Shown: positions 1 to 9,428, numbered from the stretch's first letter. The stretch is 64,000 bases of DNA from Nemertoderma westbladi (GCA_032718475.1 JAUCBJ010006711.1:163881-227880), one strand, 5' to 3'. Translations and numbers: made by a program. Notes: a model not told the origin generated them from the sequence alone.

Positions 1-2910
1 ACCGAAGACGGATTACCATAGACCGAAACCAGAGCACAATACATCAAACGCATTACCAAGGCTCAGGCAATCATTGCCATATGCAGCAACGCAGGGGACT
101 ACAAGTCCACAGATAGCCGAAAGTAAGACCACACCATGGAACGAACAGGGGAACAATAACAACACGAATAAATATAACCCCAGTATGTCCAGTAGGCCGA
201 ATCCAAACAATAAGAATAGTAGGGACTTTGGTACAAACGCAGCTGCGATACGCAATGCGCTGTATAAGGAGGGCTACGACCCAAAGAGCAAATGCCAGCT
301 ACACGCAAATGCGCTTCATCAGACCATGAACTGCAGGTACTGGCAGGCGCTACCTAGGCAAGATCAGATAGATTATGCGTTGAGCAATAAAATCTGCTCG
401 CGATGTGTGATGAGTGGACATAGAGCAAGGGAATGCAAGGAGAAGCCGGTAAAGTTCGGTCAAAGGAGAGGCCAAACGATGGCAACGAGCACAGTAGGGG
501 CGAAGAAGAGAGGAACGGTGCTACTTGGAGTAGTACCCGTGCGAGTGATTGGGGAAGGCAATCGATCAGTAACAACACTAATGCTGGTCGATAGTGGAGC
601 AGCCTTCACATTAGTCGAGGAATGGGTGGCCGAAGAGATAGGATTGAGAACGAGGCCAAGCAGAATGGCGGTAACAACCATCTCTAGCAAAGATGAGATC
701 CTGGAGATGAGAACCGGACGGTGCGCAATTGCAGCAGTGGCACCGGGATGCGACTATGGGGCAACCATCGACCCCATCCAAGTGATAGAGTCAATTAATA
801 TCAATGCCAGGCGGCCAACCAACATCGAGGTCGAGCAATATAAATTCCTGGACGACATTGACTTCTCAATCCCAGATGTGGACATTAGGAAGGTATCCAT
901 CATAGTAGGAATGGACTGCCCAACGGCCCACGAAAGAATGCAAACGGTCTTCGGTGAAGACAAGCAGTGTGACCCGGTGGCGATATTAACACCATTCGTG
1001 CTGAGTGGCCCAATCAAGAGCAAGATACCATTTAGGATGTCGGAGACATCAGGATGCATGTTCGCGGGAACAATGCAGGAAATGGGTGATGAGGGAGCAG
1101 AGGAGCAGCTTAAAAGACTGCTCAAACAAGATTTCGAGGGACTGAAAGAGACCGGGGTCGGGACCTCGGTAGAAGACAAGCAGGCTTTACAAAGCGTGGA
1201 GGAATCGATGACATGCGATGAGGGGCGGTATACTATAGGAATGGTATGGAAACTACCGAAGATACCACTGCCCGATAATAGAGGGATGGTACTCACGAGA
1301 CTCCGCAAGCTGAAACAAACACTAAAACGGAGCCCCGAGAAGAATGAGTACATCCACAGAACGATTAAGAAGTACGTCGAGAAAGGATGGGCCGTGGAGT
1401 TACCGGTCGACGAGCCGAACACGGACAGGACATATTACCTGCCACTCCACGTGGCTTTAGACCCAAAGAAAGGTAAACTGCGGATGGTAGTTGACGCATC
1501 GGCAAAGACCAACGGGAAATGCTTAAACGACTATCTGTTAGAAGGTCCAAACATATACAACTCGGGCATAGAGGTCCTACTTAGATTTAGGAATGGGAAA
1601 CACGCCTTCACGTGTGACATAGAAGGCATGTTCAACCAAGTCCGCGTAACGAAAGAAGATAGCGACAGTCAACGCTTCTTATGGTATAACGGCGAGGAAG
1701 AACCGTCGATAATACCGGCATATAAGATGGTAGTACAAAACATGGGGGCCAAGTCGTCTTCATTTACGACGACTATGGCAGTGAGAGACACAGTGAAGGG
1801 GAAGGAAGATAGATACAGCACTAGGGCCGTCGATATGATTCGACGCGGCTTCTACGTAGACGACGGAATGGAGTCTGGAAATACGGTTAAGGAGATACTG
1901 GACACAGGGCGCGTGGTTCGCGACATCCTGAAAGGATCCGGCTTTAACCTGACCAAATTCCAATCCAGTTCGGAAGAATTTATCAAGGCGATAGAGGACA
2001 AGAGACCAGAATCTACCATGGATAATCCCACAACAGCCAAAGGGCAGGACATGGCGAACAAGAGAACAGAATCTCAACAGAAGGCATTGGGAATCGTGTG
2101 GAACAGGGAGACAGACGAACTGAAGTATCAGCTGAGCCAGGAGGGTGCAGACATCCACACGAAGAGGGGCTATGTATCGTATATAGCAAGGATATACGAT
2201 CCCCTAGGTCTAGCATCCCCATTATTAGTCACGGGGAAACAGATACTCAAGAGAGTATACAAATTGAAGGATGAGTGGGACGTAGAGGTACCAGAGGAAA
2301 TCAAGAAACAGTGGAGTAAGTGGACAGGAGACTTGGAGAAGATGGGAACATACAACATGCCACGAGTGTATTTCCCGGATGGGAACATGACGAATCTGGA
2401 CCTACACATGTTCTCCGATGCGTCGTTGGAGGCGTACAGAGCGGCACTCTATTTAGTACAACGAGAGGGGGCTCATAAGCCCAGACTGGCCTTTAGCAAA
2501 GCAAAGTCAACGCCGCCAGATTCAGCATCAGTTCCCAAGTTAGAATTGACAGCTGCGAGACTAGGAGTTAGAGCCACAGCCTACCTAGTGGATACTATTC
2601 CCAACATAGTGGAGACACACTACTGGACGGACTCTATGGTAGTGCTTGGTTGGCTACATAACGAAAGGACGAGATACCCAATATTCGTCGCAAATAAAGT
2701 GGACGAAATAAGGGCGACCACTGAACTGGAAAGGTGGCACTACTGCCCAACGGACGAGAACCCAGCGGACTTGTTGTCGAGGGGCGTGGTACGCCACACT
2801 TTCTTGAAGAAGGAAGTATTGTGGCAACATGGGCCACAATTTCTGAGCGATAAGGAGGCCTGGCCGCCGATGAGAAAGGTGGACCCGGGCTCAGAAGTAG
2901 TGTCAGAGGG
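1..2910 (+). mobile_element. Element A, left part: BEL/Pao LTR retrotransposon interrupted by element B
   Basis: This is the left-hand portion of a plus-strand BEL/Pao element whose 5' end lies outside the window. It consists wholly of the pol frame described separately. The coding similarity stops at 2910, where the TGATAAACAACC terminus of element B's LTR begins. The rest of element A resumes on the other side of B, at 21491. The family call rests on the order zinc knuckle, protease, RT with YVDD, and Pao-type RNase H. Confidence 0.85.
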
Positions 2911-2938
2911 TGATAAACAACCGCGACCTCTATACTAA
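2..2938 (+). CDS. Element A gag-pol fragment (zinc knuckle, protease, RT, RNase H), cut off before integrase
   Basis: This frame is open from the window edge; the first in-frame start-like codon (TTG at 74) is only internal, so the true start is upstream. In order it shows a Pao-type Cys/His region ending in a CCHC knuckle CSRC-x4-H-x4-C (about 395-436). An aspartic protease with active site VDSGA follows (about 585-600). The reverse transcriptase carries YVDDGM at 1853-1870. A Pao-type RNase H follows, with FSDAS at about 2411, the Glu-bearing KLELTAARLG, and YWTDS at about 2620. These enzymes copy element RNA into DNA in cytoplasmic particles. Catalytic residues of protease, RT and RNase H are present and there are no internal stops. 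The integrase and DUF5641-like end are absent: from 2911 the frame runs into element B's LTR and adds about nine foreign codons before a stop at 2936-2938. The product is therefore a broken polyprotein. Confidence 0.9.
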   Translation, partial: PKTDYHRPKPEHNTSNALPRLRQSLPYAATQGTTSPQIAESKTTPWNEQGNNNNTNKYNPSMSSRPNPNNKNSRDFGTNAAAIRNALYKEGYDPKSKCQLHANALHQTMNCRYWQALPRQDQIDYALSNKICSRCVMSGHRARECKEKPVKFGQRRGQTMATSTVGAKKRGTVLLGVVPVRVIGEGNRSVTTLMLVDSGAAFTLVEEWVAEEIGLRTRPSRMAVTTISSKDEILEMRTGRCAIAAVAPGCDYGATIDPIQVIESININARRPTNIEVEQYKFLDDIDFSIPDVDIRKVSIIVGMDCPTAHERMQTVFGEDKQCDPVAILTPFVLSGPIKSKIPFRMSETSGCMFAGTMQEMGDEGAEEQLKRLLKQDFEGLKETGVGTSVEDKQALQSVEESMTCDEGRYTIGMVWKLPKIPLPDNRGMVLTRLRKLKQTLKRSPEKNEYIHRTIKKYVEKGWAVELPVDEPNTDRTYYLPLHVALDPKKGKLRMVVDASAKTNGKCLNDYLLEGPNIYNSGIEVLLRFRNGKHAFTCDIEGMFNQVRVTKEDSDSQRFLWYNGEEEPSIIPAYKMVVQNMGAKSSSFTTTMAVRDTVKGKEDRYSTRAVDMIRRGFYVDDGMESGNTVKEILDTGRVVRDILKGSGFNLTKFQSSSEEFIKAIEDKRPESTMDNPTTAKGQDMANKRTESQQKALGIVWNRETDELKYQLSQEGADIHTKRGYVSYIARIYDPLGLASPLLVTGKQILKRVYKLKDEWDVEVPEEIKKQWSKWTGDLEKMGTYNMPRVYFPDGNMTNLDLHMFSDASLEAYRAALYLVQREGAHKPRLAFSKAKSTPPDSASVPKLELTAARLGVRATAYLVDTIPNIVETHYWTDSMVVLGWLHNERTRYPIFVANKVDEIRATTELERWHYCPTDENPADLLSRGVVRHTFLKKEVLWQHGPQFLSDKEAWPPMRKVDPGSEVVSEGDKQPRPLY

Positions 2939-4566
2939 CAGCAGAACTGTTGAACAGACCAATACCCGTTAATATCCTTCTGCCAACCTAATAAGTTCTC
3001 GTCTAACCAATAAGACACAAAGACTGCTCTACTGTTAAGTAAAGGGGCTCAGGAGCGTGATATTACTAAATTGTAAGGGTTGCTAAATACAAAACCGCTA
3101 CTTACCGTTAGATGGCGCTAATCTGCCGTCCGCTAATATATTTACTAATTTTACACAACTCCTGCAAAATCGCTTGTTCCTTTCTCTACCGATTGCTCAA
3201 TAGAGAGCTAACTGTTCGAATCTATGAGCCACGCAGGAATAACCAAAACAATAAACCCGAGTCGGCTCCCTAAGCTTACTTAAGACGAGTGCGAGAGGCC
3301 TTGCACTCAGAGTATTCTTACGCCTAATTCTATCACTATTAAAGCACGCTATTACCTACGTCTTTTCTAATCGCGAATACTGGGGGTTCTCTAACGTAAT
3401 GTGTGAATGCGAGAATATTTAAAATATCAAAAATGGTACAGTAATTGTCTCTCGTGGATAGTACCACTCTGGGTCTAAAATTGCCTGCAGCTGGCTTTAG
3501 GCCAGCAAATCACTAGCGTTTCGTGCGTACCGAATAGTGCGTTCTAGCTGATTGTCCGCTAATGCAAATAACCGCTCAGCGTGAATAGTTTACAGTACTC
3601 TAATTATTACTTTAGCTACTCTCCGCTATGCTGCGTACTAATTCTTAATTTTACTAATCAATTACAGTCACAAATATTTAACAGCGTACTAATTACTAAG
3701 AGTTCCAGAATACGTAATTCTAATTTATCACGCAACAGGTTTCGCTAGTAATAGCCTAAATTGCCGTATTACTTTGACCTAATCAGTAACTAATTGTTGT
3801 AACTAAGAAATAGAAATCAATCAAAGAGAAAAGAGCGCCTACCTAAACATTCACAATCATAGGCACACTTCAGTAACACACCAATCAGCGTCAGCAATCA
3901 CAGTTCGCAATTATGCAGTTAACTACTGTATAGCCCACAATTATGCGACTCACTATTCGTACTACACGCTCAACGTTCGAAACGTTGTGATACGTGCAGG
4001 CCTCTCCCGGGTACATATAGGACTCCTAACTAACCTGATTCCCGCCCCCCTAATACTAAATAGAGACGAAACCTGGATCATCAGCCCCCTAATTACCGTA
4101 CCGGCGATTGGTCTGCGTACCACAGCGTTAACTTCCCGACCGCAACGGTGACCCCACGCCAGCGTTGCTCGCTTTGAATCCTCCGCTCTCCCTTAGTCGC
4201 CCAACCCCCCGATGTGCCCACCGCCCGCTGGCGCCTTAGCCCTCCATTACGCTAATAGCTACCGTAGCGGCGCATGCAAATCACAAAGTCTGACAGTCTC
4301 AGAAATCCCTTAGGATTATTGCGCAGGAAAGAATCACATAGAACCATTAATCAAAAGTAGAAATCATAGTTCAGTTGTAATTAGCAGTAATCGAAGGAAT
4401 TAATTGAGAAACACAAGCAAGAGTAATCGCACTAGCAAATCATTTCAAGAAATTAATCAAATTGCAAAAATACTCTAAAATCCGTCAAAATTGAATAGAG
4501 ACAGCTCAGCAAGTACAACAGCAGTGAAGGTTGAATCGATCGATAGGCTCTACCGGCACACCGCCA

Positions 4567-4573
4567 ATTTATA
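4567..4573 (-). promoter_or_regulatory. Candidate TATA box of element B LTR
   Basis: The minus strand reads TATAAAT, preceded by CC and followed by TGGCGGTG. The expected start site, 25-30 bases downstream on the minus strand, would be near 4540. The same TATA sequence survives at the very end of the truncated 5' LTR (about 21482-21488). This is motif-based inference. Confidence 0.4.
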
Positions 4574-4985
4574 GGTGATCCGGATGGGATGATGCAATAG
4601 GGTGACTCAATCGCTCTCCTATTGGCTCTCCAGTCCATGCTAGCATTAGACCAACCTGGAAGCAGTTAATCCAATAAGGAGGCCGGATTGTAGCCCTATT
4701 GCTCAAATTATTACCATATATGGTAATGGTTCACGTCTCTGGCTGCTGAATGGCCAGGACGGCGTCCCTATGCTAGCCCTATCAAACTAATATCAGCAAG
4801 CACAAAATCCAGGGTCCGAATAAACTCGCTACCCTGGAACTATCTACATATATCCTAATACAAAATTACGTAGGTAGGGCTACATACTATACAAAATGGA
4901 TGGTTTCAAATATATGGGCGTTTTGATTTCCCTACCTAAATACCACTGCGTTATTATGCCTTATCTAAAATATCATGCTGCACAA

Positions 4986-5070
4986 TGGACTAATATTACG
5001 TACAGTATAACGGACTAATATTGCATACTGCATAACGGACTAATATTACATACTGCATGATGACTAATAA
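4986..5070. repeat. 25-bp tandem repeat in U3 of element B
   Basis: There are three copies, plus a partial one, of a unit of about 25 bp reading GGACTAATATTACATACTGC plus five bases (ATAAC or variant). It sits upstream of the candidate promoter, in the part of U3 missing from the 5' LTR. Tandem enhancer-like repeats are common in LTR U3 regions; function here is inferred. Confidence 0.7.
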
Positions 5071-5249
5071 TATGGATACAGCGCCATATACCGTAACACC
5101 GCTCCAAGGGAAATCATACAATGTTTCCCTCCAATTGTAGAAGAGTATAAGGTGATGTATACAAAACAAAATAAATTTCTTCCAACCAATCTAAATACTT
5201 GATACTATAGGTCCTACTATTTACAAATATTGCTATAGATATTGCATAA

Positions 5250-5395
5250 TGAATTACATACAAATTAAATTTACAAAATATTGTCTCTCTCACTGTTTAA
5301 CGATTATTACATACAAATTAAATTTACAAAATATTGTTTCTCTTTCGTTCTACTACATAATGATTACTACATACAAATCAAATATAAAATTTTGC
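5250..5395. repeat. Degenerate ~55-60-bp tandem repeat in U3 of element B
   Basis: About three copies begin ATTACATACAAATTAAAT and end in a TCTCT-rich stretch, starting near 5253, 5306 and 5365. They are AT-rich and lie close to the outer end of the LTR. They are likely U3 regulatory repeats. Confidence 0.6.
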
Positions 5396-5418
5396 TAGGG
5401 TAAGTGAAAGGAGTAAGC

Positions 5419-5434
5419 CAAACCCGCAGGTTTG
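5419..5434. repeat. Recurrent palindrome, copy 1 (in LTR)
   Basis: CAAACCCGCAGGTTTG is near-perfectly self-complementary. It is one of seven related copies in element B and lies 12 bases from the end of the LTR. Confidence 0.7.
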
Positions 5435-5446
5435 TCTCCCCAATCA

Positions 5447-5463
5447 CTTCCTTCGCCTCTCTC
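5447..5463 (-). other. Candidate polypurine tract of element B
   Basis: The minus strand reads GAGAGAGGCGAAGGAAG, directly followed by TGATTGGG, the proposed start of the 3' LTR. A purine run next to TG is the usual primer site for plus-strand DNA synthesis. It is the main evidence that the LTR extends beyond the 1665 bp shared by both copies. Confidence 0.6.
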
Positions 5464-5590
5464 ATAATATAAATTCCAAATAGCTCAACTAGTGTATATG
5501 AGTCTAGTCGAAAATTTCCAAATGCTACAATATACATCAGAGCGACGATGATGTATATATCTAGAGTCTGTCGCCCTGTGCTATAATGTA

Positions 5591-5869
5591 TTATCGACCC
5601 GCTCCTGGGTTCTTTGGGCTCGCTCCTCTCTTCCGCCCCCTTCCCAGATACACTAATCTACCTCCAGTCGACTCCGTTGACTGCGTCCGTGAGGCGTCAC
5701 TCCCCGGAACCGGCGACGATGTTCCCTGAGCCCCGACAGATTCCCGGCTCGTGCTTCTTCCTCGGCCTCGTCCCAATTGTCGTGCTCCTGTGGTCGCTTC
5801 TGCCAACTCTTCCTTATGCAGTTGCACTCGCGCCTTCTCCGACGCTCCCTGCGCCTTGCGCTGCAACCT
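5591..5869 (-). other. In-frame extension of ORF3 beyond a TAG stop
   Basis: Directly after the ORF3 stop codon (TAG at 5872-5870, minus strand) the same frame stays open for about 92 more codons. The encoded tail is hydrophilic, with a basic helical stretch (QRKAQGASEKARVQLHKEEL) followed by Arg/Gly/Ser-rich sequence including RGRGRS and YLGRGRKRG. It could be a readthrough extension or the original C-terminus of ORF3 cut by a recent nonsense change. No domain is recognised. Confidence 0.45.
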
Positions 5870-8800
5870 CTATGCTTCTATAATAGAGTGATAGTGATCG
5901 TCCTTGACTTGACGCTTGTCTTGGACCCCTCCTCCTGGTTCTTTCCGCGAGCCTTGAGCTCCAGCGGTCGTCGCTGTGGTCGCTGCGATCCTTTGTTCCT
6001 GTATCCTCTCAGCGGTCAATGAACCCACTGGCACATGAGTCAACAAGAATTCGTTGCGGTATTGTATAGCCGCCATCCTCCAATCACCTCGCGCGCGTAC
6101 CACTTTTCTAGTCTCCGTAAATACACCCTTCGTGATGCGATCGCAAATAGCAACGAAGTTCCATGTGTACTTATTGTCCATGTTCAATTGTCTGAAGTAC
6201 TCTCGAACTACGATAACTCCAGTGTTTTGTGGAAGGTCTTGAGCAGTTAGGATGAGCTCCTGATATTGTGGTAGCGATTGTAGATATGGCTCGTACGCAA
6301 CATGCGATGGGTCTACCGCCCAAAACCCATATCCCGCTTTAAATGGTAACCAACGCATCTGCGCTTGAATATGGTAATCCGCCACACTCTCCCACTTGTC
6401 TAACATCTCCCGAAGTAGGTTAGCGCTATGGTTTTGAAAGGAATCATCTCGCAGCTGACATCTCGCGCTACGATGTCCCTTTACCCCACAATATCCACAT
6501 TGAGAAATGAAGACGGTGCACGTGTGAAACGAATGGTCGGTCTCATTACACCAACGACAGACTTTATGTGCCGCCTCCACTACCGCGTCGCACGACTTTA
6601 GATTGTGCCTTGTGCTGCCGCACAACTTGCACCTACGCGCTTGTGGAAACCAGGCCCTCTCGTATATGAGGTCTCCAATCGGTTTCGCACTTCCTTCCTT
6701 CCCAATGTCTAATACGATGTCGTCCTCTCCAGTCAACGGTTGTCGATCCGGAACAAAGTAAACATCCTCGCCCTTGTCCTCTATCTCCAATATTTCCTCC
6801 CGCGTTCGTTTCGGATATGTCTTCTCCACCGGAAGATCTACTCCGAACACCTCTACTAACGTTTCCGGCCAGCCCTCCTTAACAGGTCTATCAGCCTCCG
6901 AGTGGAAGGGAGTACCAAACCCGCGGGTTTGATTCCCGAACCACTTCTCCAAAGCTTCTGGCGTCGGATATTCCATCGACGGTCGGTCTCCCAAATCTCC
7001 GATGTTCTGTCGATATACTCCTTCGAATATCGCTAATCCTCTCCTAATCATCGACGTATTCTCTAACGATTGGTTGAAGAACGGGGTTAAGAAACGCTTC
7101 ATCACGTCGGATTGGATTCCCCCTTTCGAGCGAACGTATTGATCTCCTCCGAATACCAATGGATGACGCTTCAAAACTCGCGCAACGATATCCGCTAATA
7201 AACAAGTCACCGTGTTCGACTCAAGCACCAAATAATATTGTAGCGACGCACGGGGTGGCGCGCAAATGTTCCAATACACTAACGCTTGCCGCTTGAAGTG
7301 GGATTTGAACTCCGCTCCCGGTGGCGTGTTGTATTCGCCATACGCCTCCTCATACTTCTTTTGCGTCTTTAACTTAAAGTCCCAATTATACAACAAGTGT
7401 GCTATAAAGCCCATACCAGTCTTGGCAGAGTTGGGATACTCCCTATAAATTCCAATATCCTGTGCCCATAGCAACAATAGCTTGGTGTCGACAAACGGTC
7501 TCGGCAATCTATCTTCCAGATCAGTCATGGCGTTGAAGTCGCTCTCCAAATCGCTCTGGACTCCCGATCCCACCTTGACGTAATCTTGGTTGAGAATAGC
7601 CTCTCTAACTTTCTTTGGTAACATCCTGGCGTCGATACGCTCCGCTCCGTGCATACCTCCTCGCCTGCATACCTCCAAAATCTGTTCCCTAGGATCCTTC
7701 CCCTTCCGATATTGTGTCGTTATGATGGGCTCCGGTCTCTCTCGATCCGCCCTCACACGCATAAACACATGAGTCACACCATCGGCCGCACGAATTTGAA
7801 TACACTTGCTGGTCAAACATTCCTGATGGGACCCTCCTTCATTGTCGTAGAACATCACCCTCCAATCCTGCAGCGATTCCTCCGTCTTCCTCCACTGACG
7901 CTGAATCTCGTCTGATGGGGTCCACATGCGCTCGATAGCCTTGTGGTCATCATATCGGGTATAAGAACCCTTCCTCCTCAGCCACGTCTGGTCTACCTCC
8001 TCGTCGTCTGGGAATGTAGCCACCGCGACCCATACCTTGATGTACTTATCCAACCATCCGAATAGCTTACTCTCCTTCCCCGGAGCTCCAATCTTATCCA
8101 ACGTGTCATAATCTGTGATCTGCATTGGGACATCACGCAAGAACTTCGCGCATAAAACTTCCCGTAGACAGTCAACGTTCCAATGGTCCGCCATTCTTAC
8201 CATCGGCAAGAATCGTATCGCTTCTCGCGACTCCGGATGATCTACTAATATCGCAGGTTCGGTGCCGTCGGAATAATACACCGGTCCGGGTTGAGATACG
8301 ACCTGTGGAACAAATCCGGTCACTCTCCTCGTCTCCTCTTGATGTCTATCCGCGGTCTTATTATACTCCGCTATCCTGTTCTCAAATAACTCTTTCGCCT
8401 TCGCCGCTCGCTCCTCCTGCCGCAACGCGTCTATGTCGTCCTGATGCTCAGGCGTGAGGCTTCTCACTCGGTGAGGTGAAGTAAACGTAGTCCAGGGACT
8501 CGAGAGCTCCAAACCCGCGGGTTTGGTACCCGAGTCCCGCGCCGCTTCGCGCCACGCCTCTAGATCCTTGTAGGCTCGGTACAGCGAAATGGCCGCTGCC
8601 GTCTCTATCAAACTGGGTGTCGAACAGGGTTTAATCTCCGTATACGGATCTAATGTCGTAACGGTCGGCGTAATGGGTCTCGGAGGTCGCTTTCCGCTGA
8701 AGTCGATACTGATCGTCGGGTTGCTCATCGGGTAACCTCCCTCGTTGTATCTAAGGAATTGGTGAGCTGGACATCGCGTTAATATCGGTTCCGGATGTTG

Positions 8801-9298
8801 CTCGTCTAGTCGGTCGGGAATCGCCACGTCCTGTTTATTCATGCATTCACCACACTTGTAGAAGAGCTTGTATACGCTGAAGACTTTCGGCGTCTCCTGA
8901 TCCTCGCCTCGAGTCCTCCGATACAGATGCATTCCGTCGAACTGGTCTCGGACTGCAGGTAGAGGCTCCTCATGTCGTAAATACATATTCATATGGTATA
9001 GTCGTGCGATTTCCTCGTCCGGATCTGCGCTAATGTCGCACACGTCCAAAGCGAAGTCGTAGGGATACCGCGTGCGATACTCTCTCCGCAAGACTTCCAT
9101 CCGGTCCCCCAACGCTCTCATTCTTTCTCTCCGTAATTCTTTATCATAACTTGGTTTGTACTTCCCGTTCAGCTCCATCACGGACCGCCCATGGTAGTAA
9201 ACGTTAGAGTCTTTACATCCTGGTCGCGCGAATGGTAGCTCCGCCTCCTCTCTGGCAGTAAATCCTCTGCGCGGTTGCGCTCTAATATCCCTCTCCAT
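5870..9298 (-). CDS. Element B ORF3: DEDD exonuclease-like protein with three CCHC zinc knuckles (1142 aa)
   Basis: It starts at ATG 9298, 786 bases beyond the pol stop. The N-terminal half is not recognised apart from a zinc-binding-like C149-x2-C...CPAH cluster. The middle resembles the RNase D/WRN/EXD 3'-5' exonuclease fold. Motif I is VMFYDNEGG (D485, E487), followed by a hydrophobic strand with IQIRAADG. Motif II is KVGSGVQSD (K575-D583), followed by VDTKLLLLW. A helical TGMGFIAHLL block leads to VYWNICAPP (Y675), where the motif III Asp expected at Y+4 is Cys679. Three CCHC knuckles lie at about 890-903, 914-927 and 934-947. A conserved C-terminal block follows; it is also seen in element A's ORF3. 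Nucleic-acid binding is likely; catalysis is uncertain because motif III is altered. It replaces env in position but shows no signal peptide or membrane segment. The recurrent palindrome occurs twice inside it, in two frames. Confidence 0.75.
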   Translation of the reverse strand: MERDIRAQPRRGFTAREEAELPFARPGCKDSNVYYHGRSVMELNGKYKPSYDKELRRERMRALGDRMEVLRREYRTRYPYDFALDVCDISADPDEEIARLYHMNMYLRHEEPLPAVRDQFDGMHLYRRTRGEDQETPKVFSVYKLFYKCGECMNKQDVAIPDRLDEQHPEPILTRCPAHQFLRYNEGGYPMSNPTISIDFSGKRPPRPITPTVTTLDPYTEIKPCSTPSLIETAAAISLYRAYKDLEAWREAARDSGTKPAGLELSSPWTTFTSPHRVRSLTPEHQDDIDALRQEERAAKAKELFENRIAEYNKTADRHQEETRRVTGFVPQVVSQPGPVYYSDGTEPAILVDHPESREAIRFLPMVRMADHWNVDCLREVLCAKFLRDVPMQITDYDTLDKIGAPGKESKLFGWLDKYIKVWVAVATFPDDEEVDQTWLRRKGSYTRYDDHKAIERMWTPSDEIQRQWRKTEESLQDWRVMFYDNEGGSHQECLTSKCIQIRAADGVTHVFMRVRADRERPEPIITTQYRKGKDPREQILEVCRRGGMHGAERIDARMLPKKVREAILNQDYVKVGSGVQSDLESDFNAMTDLEDRLPRPFVDTKLLLLWAQDIGIYREYPNSAKTGMGFIAHLLYNWDFKLKTQKKYEEAYGEYNTPPGAEFKSHFKRQALVYWNICAPPRASLQYYLVLESNTVTCLLADIVARVLKRHPLVFGGDQYVRSKGGIQSDVMKRFLTPFFNQSLENTSMIRRGLAIFEGVYRQNIGDLGDRPSMEYPTPEALEKWFGNQTRGFGTPFHSEADRPVKEGWPETLVEVFGVDLPVEKTYPKRTREEILEIEDKGEDVYFVPDRQPLTGEDDIVLDIGKEGSAKPIGDLIYERAWFPQARRCKLCGSTRHNLKSCDAVVEAAHKVCRWCNETDHSFHTCTVFISQCGYCGVKGHRSARCQLRDDSFQNHSANLLREMLDKWESVADYHIQAQMRWLPFKAGYGFWAVDPSHVAYEPYLQSLPQYQELILTAQDLPQNTGVIVVREYFRQLNMDNKYTWNFVAICDRITKGVFTETRKVVRARGDWRMAAIQYRNEFLLTHVPVGSLTAERIQEQRIAATTATTAGAQGSRKEPGGGVQDKRQVKDDHYHSIIEA
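6916..6931. repeat. Recurrent palindrome, copy 2 (in ORF3)
   Basis: CAAACCCGCGGGTTTG is a perfect palindrome. On the minus strand it encodes the peptide QTRGFG, that is, in a different reading frame from copies 3 and 5. Confidence 0.75.
8510..8525. repeat. Recurrent palindrome, copy 3 (in ORF3)
   Basis: CAAACCCGCGGGTTTG is a perfect palindrome, extended by one matching base pair on each side. On the minus strand it encodes TKPAGLE. Confidence 0.75.
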
Positions 9299-9359
9299 TA
9301 TGCCTCGCGTATATACATATATATATATCCCAATAAGTGCCGTTACGTAACCAACTACA

Positions 9360-9378
9360 CTGTGGGTAAATCAGTTAG
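9360..9378 (-). promoter_or_regulatory. Candidate 3' splice site before ORF3 of element B
   Basis: The minus strand reads CTAACTGATTTACCCACAG: a branch-point-like CTAAC followed by an acceptor CAG, 61 bases before the ORF3 ATG. It would allow ORF3 to be made from a spliced subgenomic RNA, as env is in retroviruses. The pyrimidine tract is weak, so this is a motif-level proposal. Confidence 0.4.
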
Positions 9379-9405
9379 ATGTCGCCGAAGGACAGACCTC
9401 CCGAA

Positions 9406-9428
9406 CCCCCCCCCCCCCCCCCCCCCCC
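9406..9428 (-). repeat. Homopolymer G run upstream of ORF3
   Basis: There are 23 consecutive C on the plus strand, hence G on the element's sense strand. It may form a G-quadruplex and is prone to length change. Confidence 0.9.

Larger units (their letters stand above)
2911..5446 (-). repeat. Element B 3' LTR (complete, 2536 bp)
   Basis: On the plus strand it starts TGATAAAC and ends CCAATCA, giving TGAT...ATCA terminal inverted repeats. The outer limit at 2911 is set by the abrupt end of element A's pol and by the match to the copy at 19826. The inner limit at 5446 is inferred from the ATCA end immediately followed by a polypurine tract (minus strand). Bases 2911-4575 are repeated at 19826-21490; 4576-5446 (most of U3) occur only here. 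U3 contains two sets of tandem repeats and one of the recurrent palindromes (5419-5434). A small hairpin, CAACGTT/AACGTTG, lies at 3971-3987. No gene is seen in it. Confidence 0.75.

Noticed and set aside
2911-4575. Treating the 1665-bp direct repeat as the whole LTR, or as an independent transposon
   Set aside because: Neither end at 4575/21490 has CA, a polypurine tract or a terminal inverted repeat, whereas extending to 5446 gives ATCA plus a polypurine tract. The 5' copy is better seen as truncated.
6916-6945. A tRNA gene or Pol III B box at the palindrome followed by ATTCCCG
   Set aside because: No matching A box, acceptor stem or anticodon arm is found at tRNA spacing; it is kept only as a resemblance.
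5870-9298. ORF3 of element B as an envelope gene
   Set aside because: There is no signal peptide, transmembrane segment or glycoprotein-like Cys pattern; CCHC knuckles and exonuclease-like motifs point to nucleic-acid binding.
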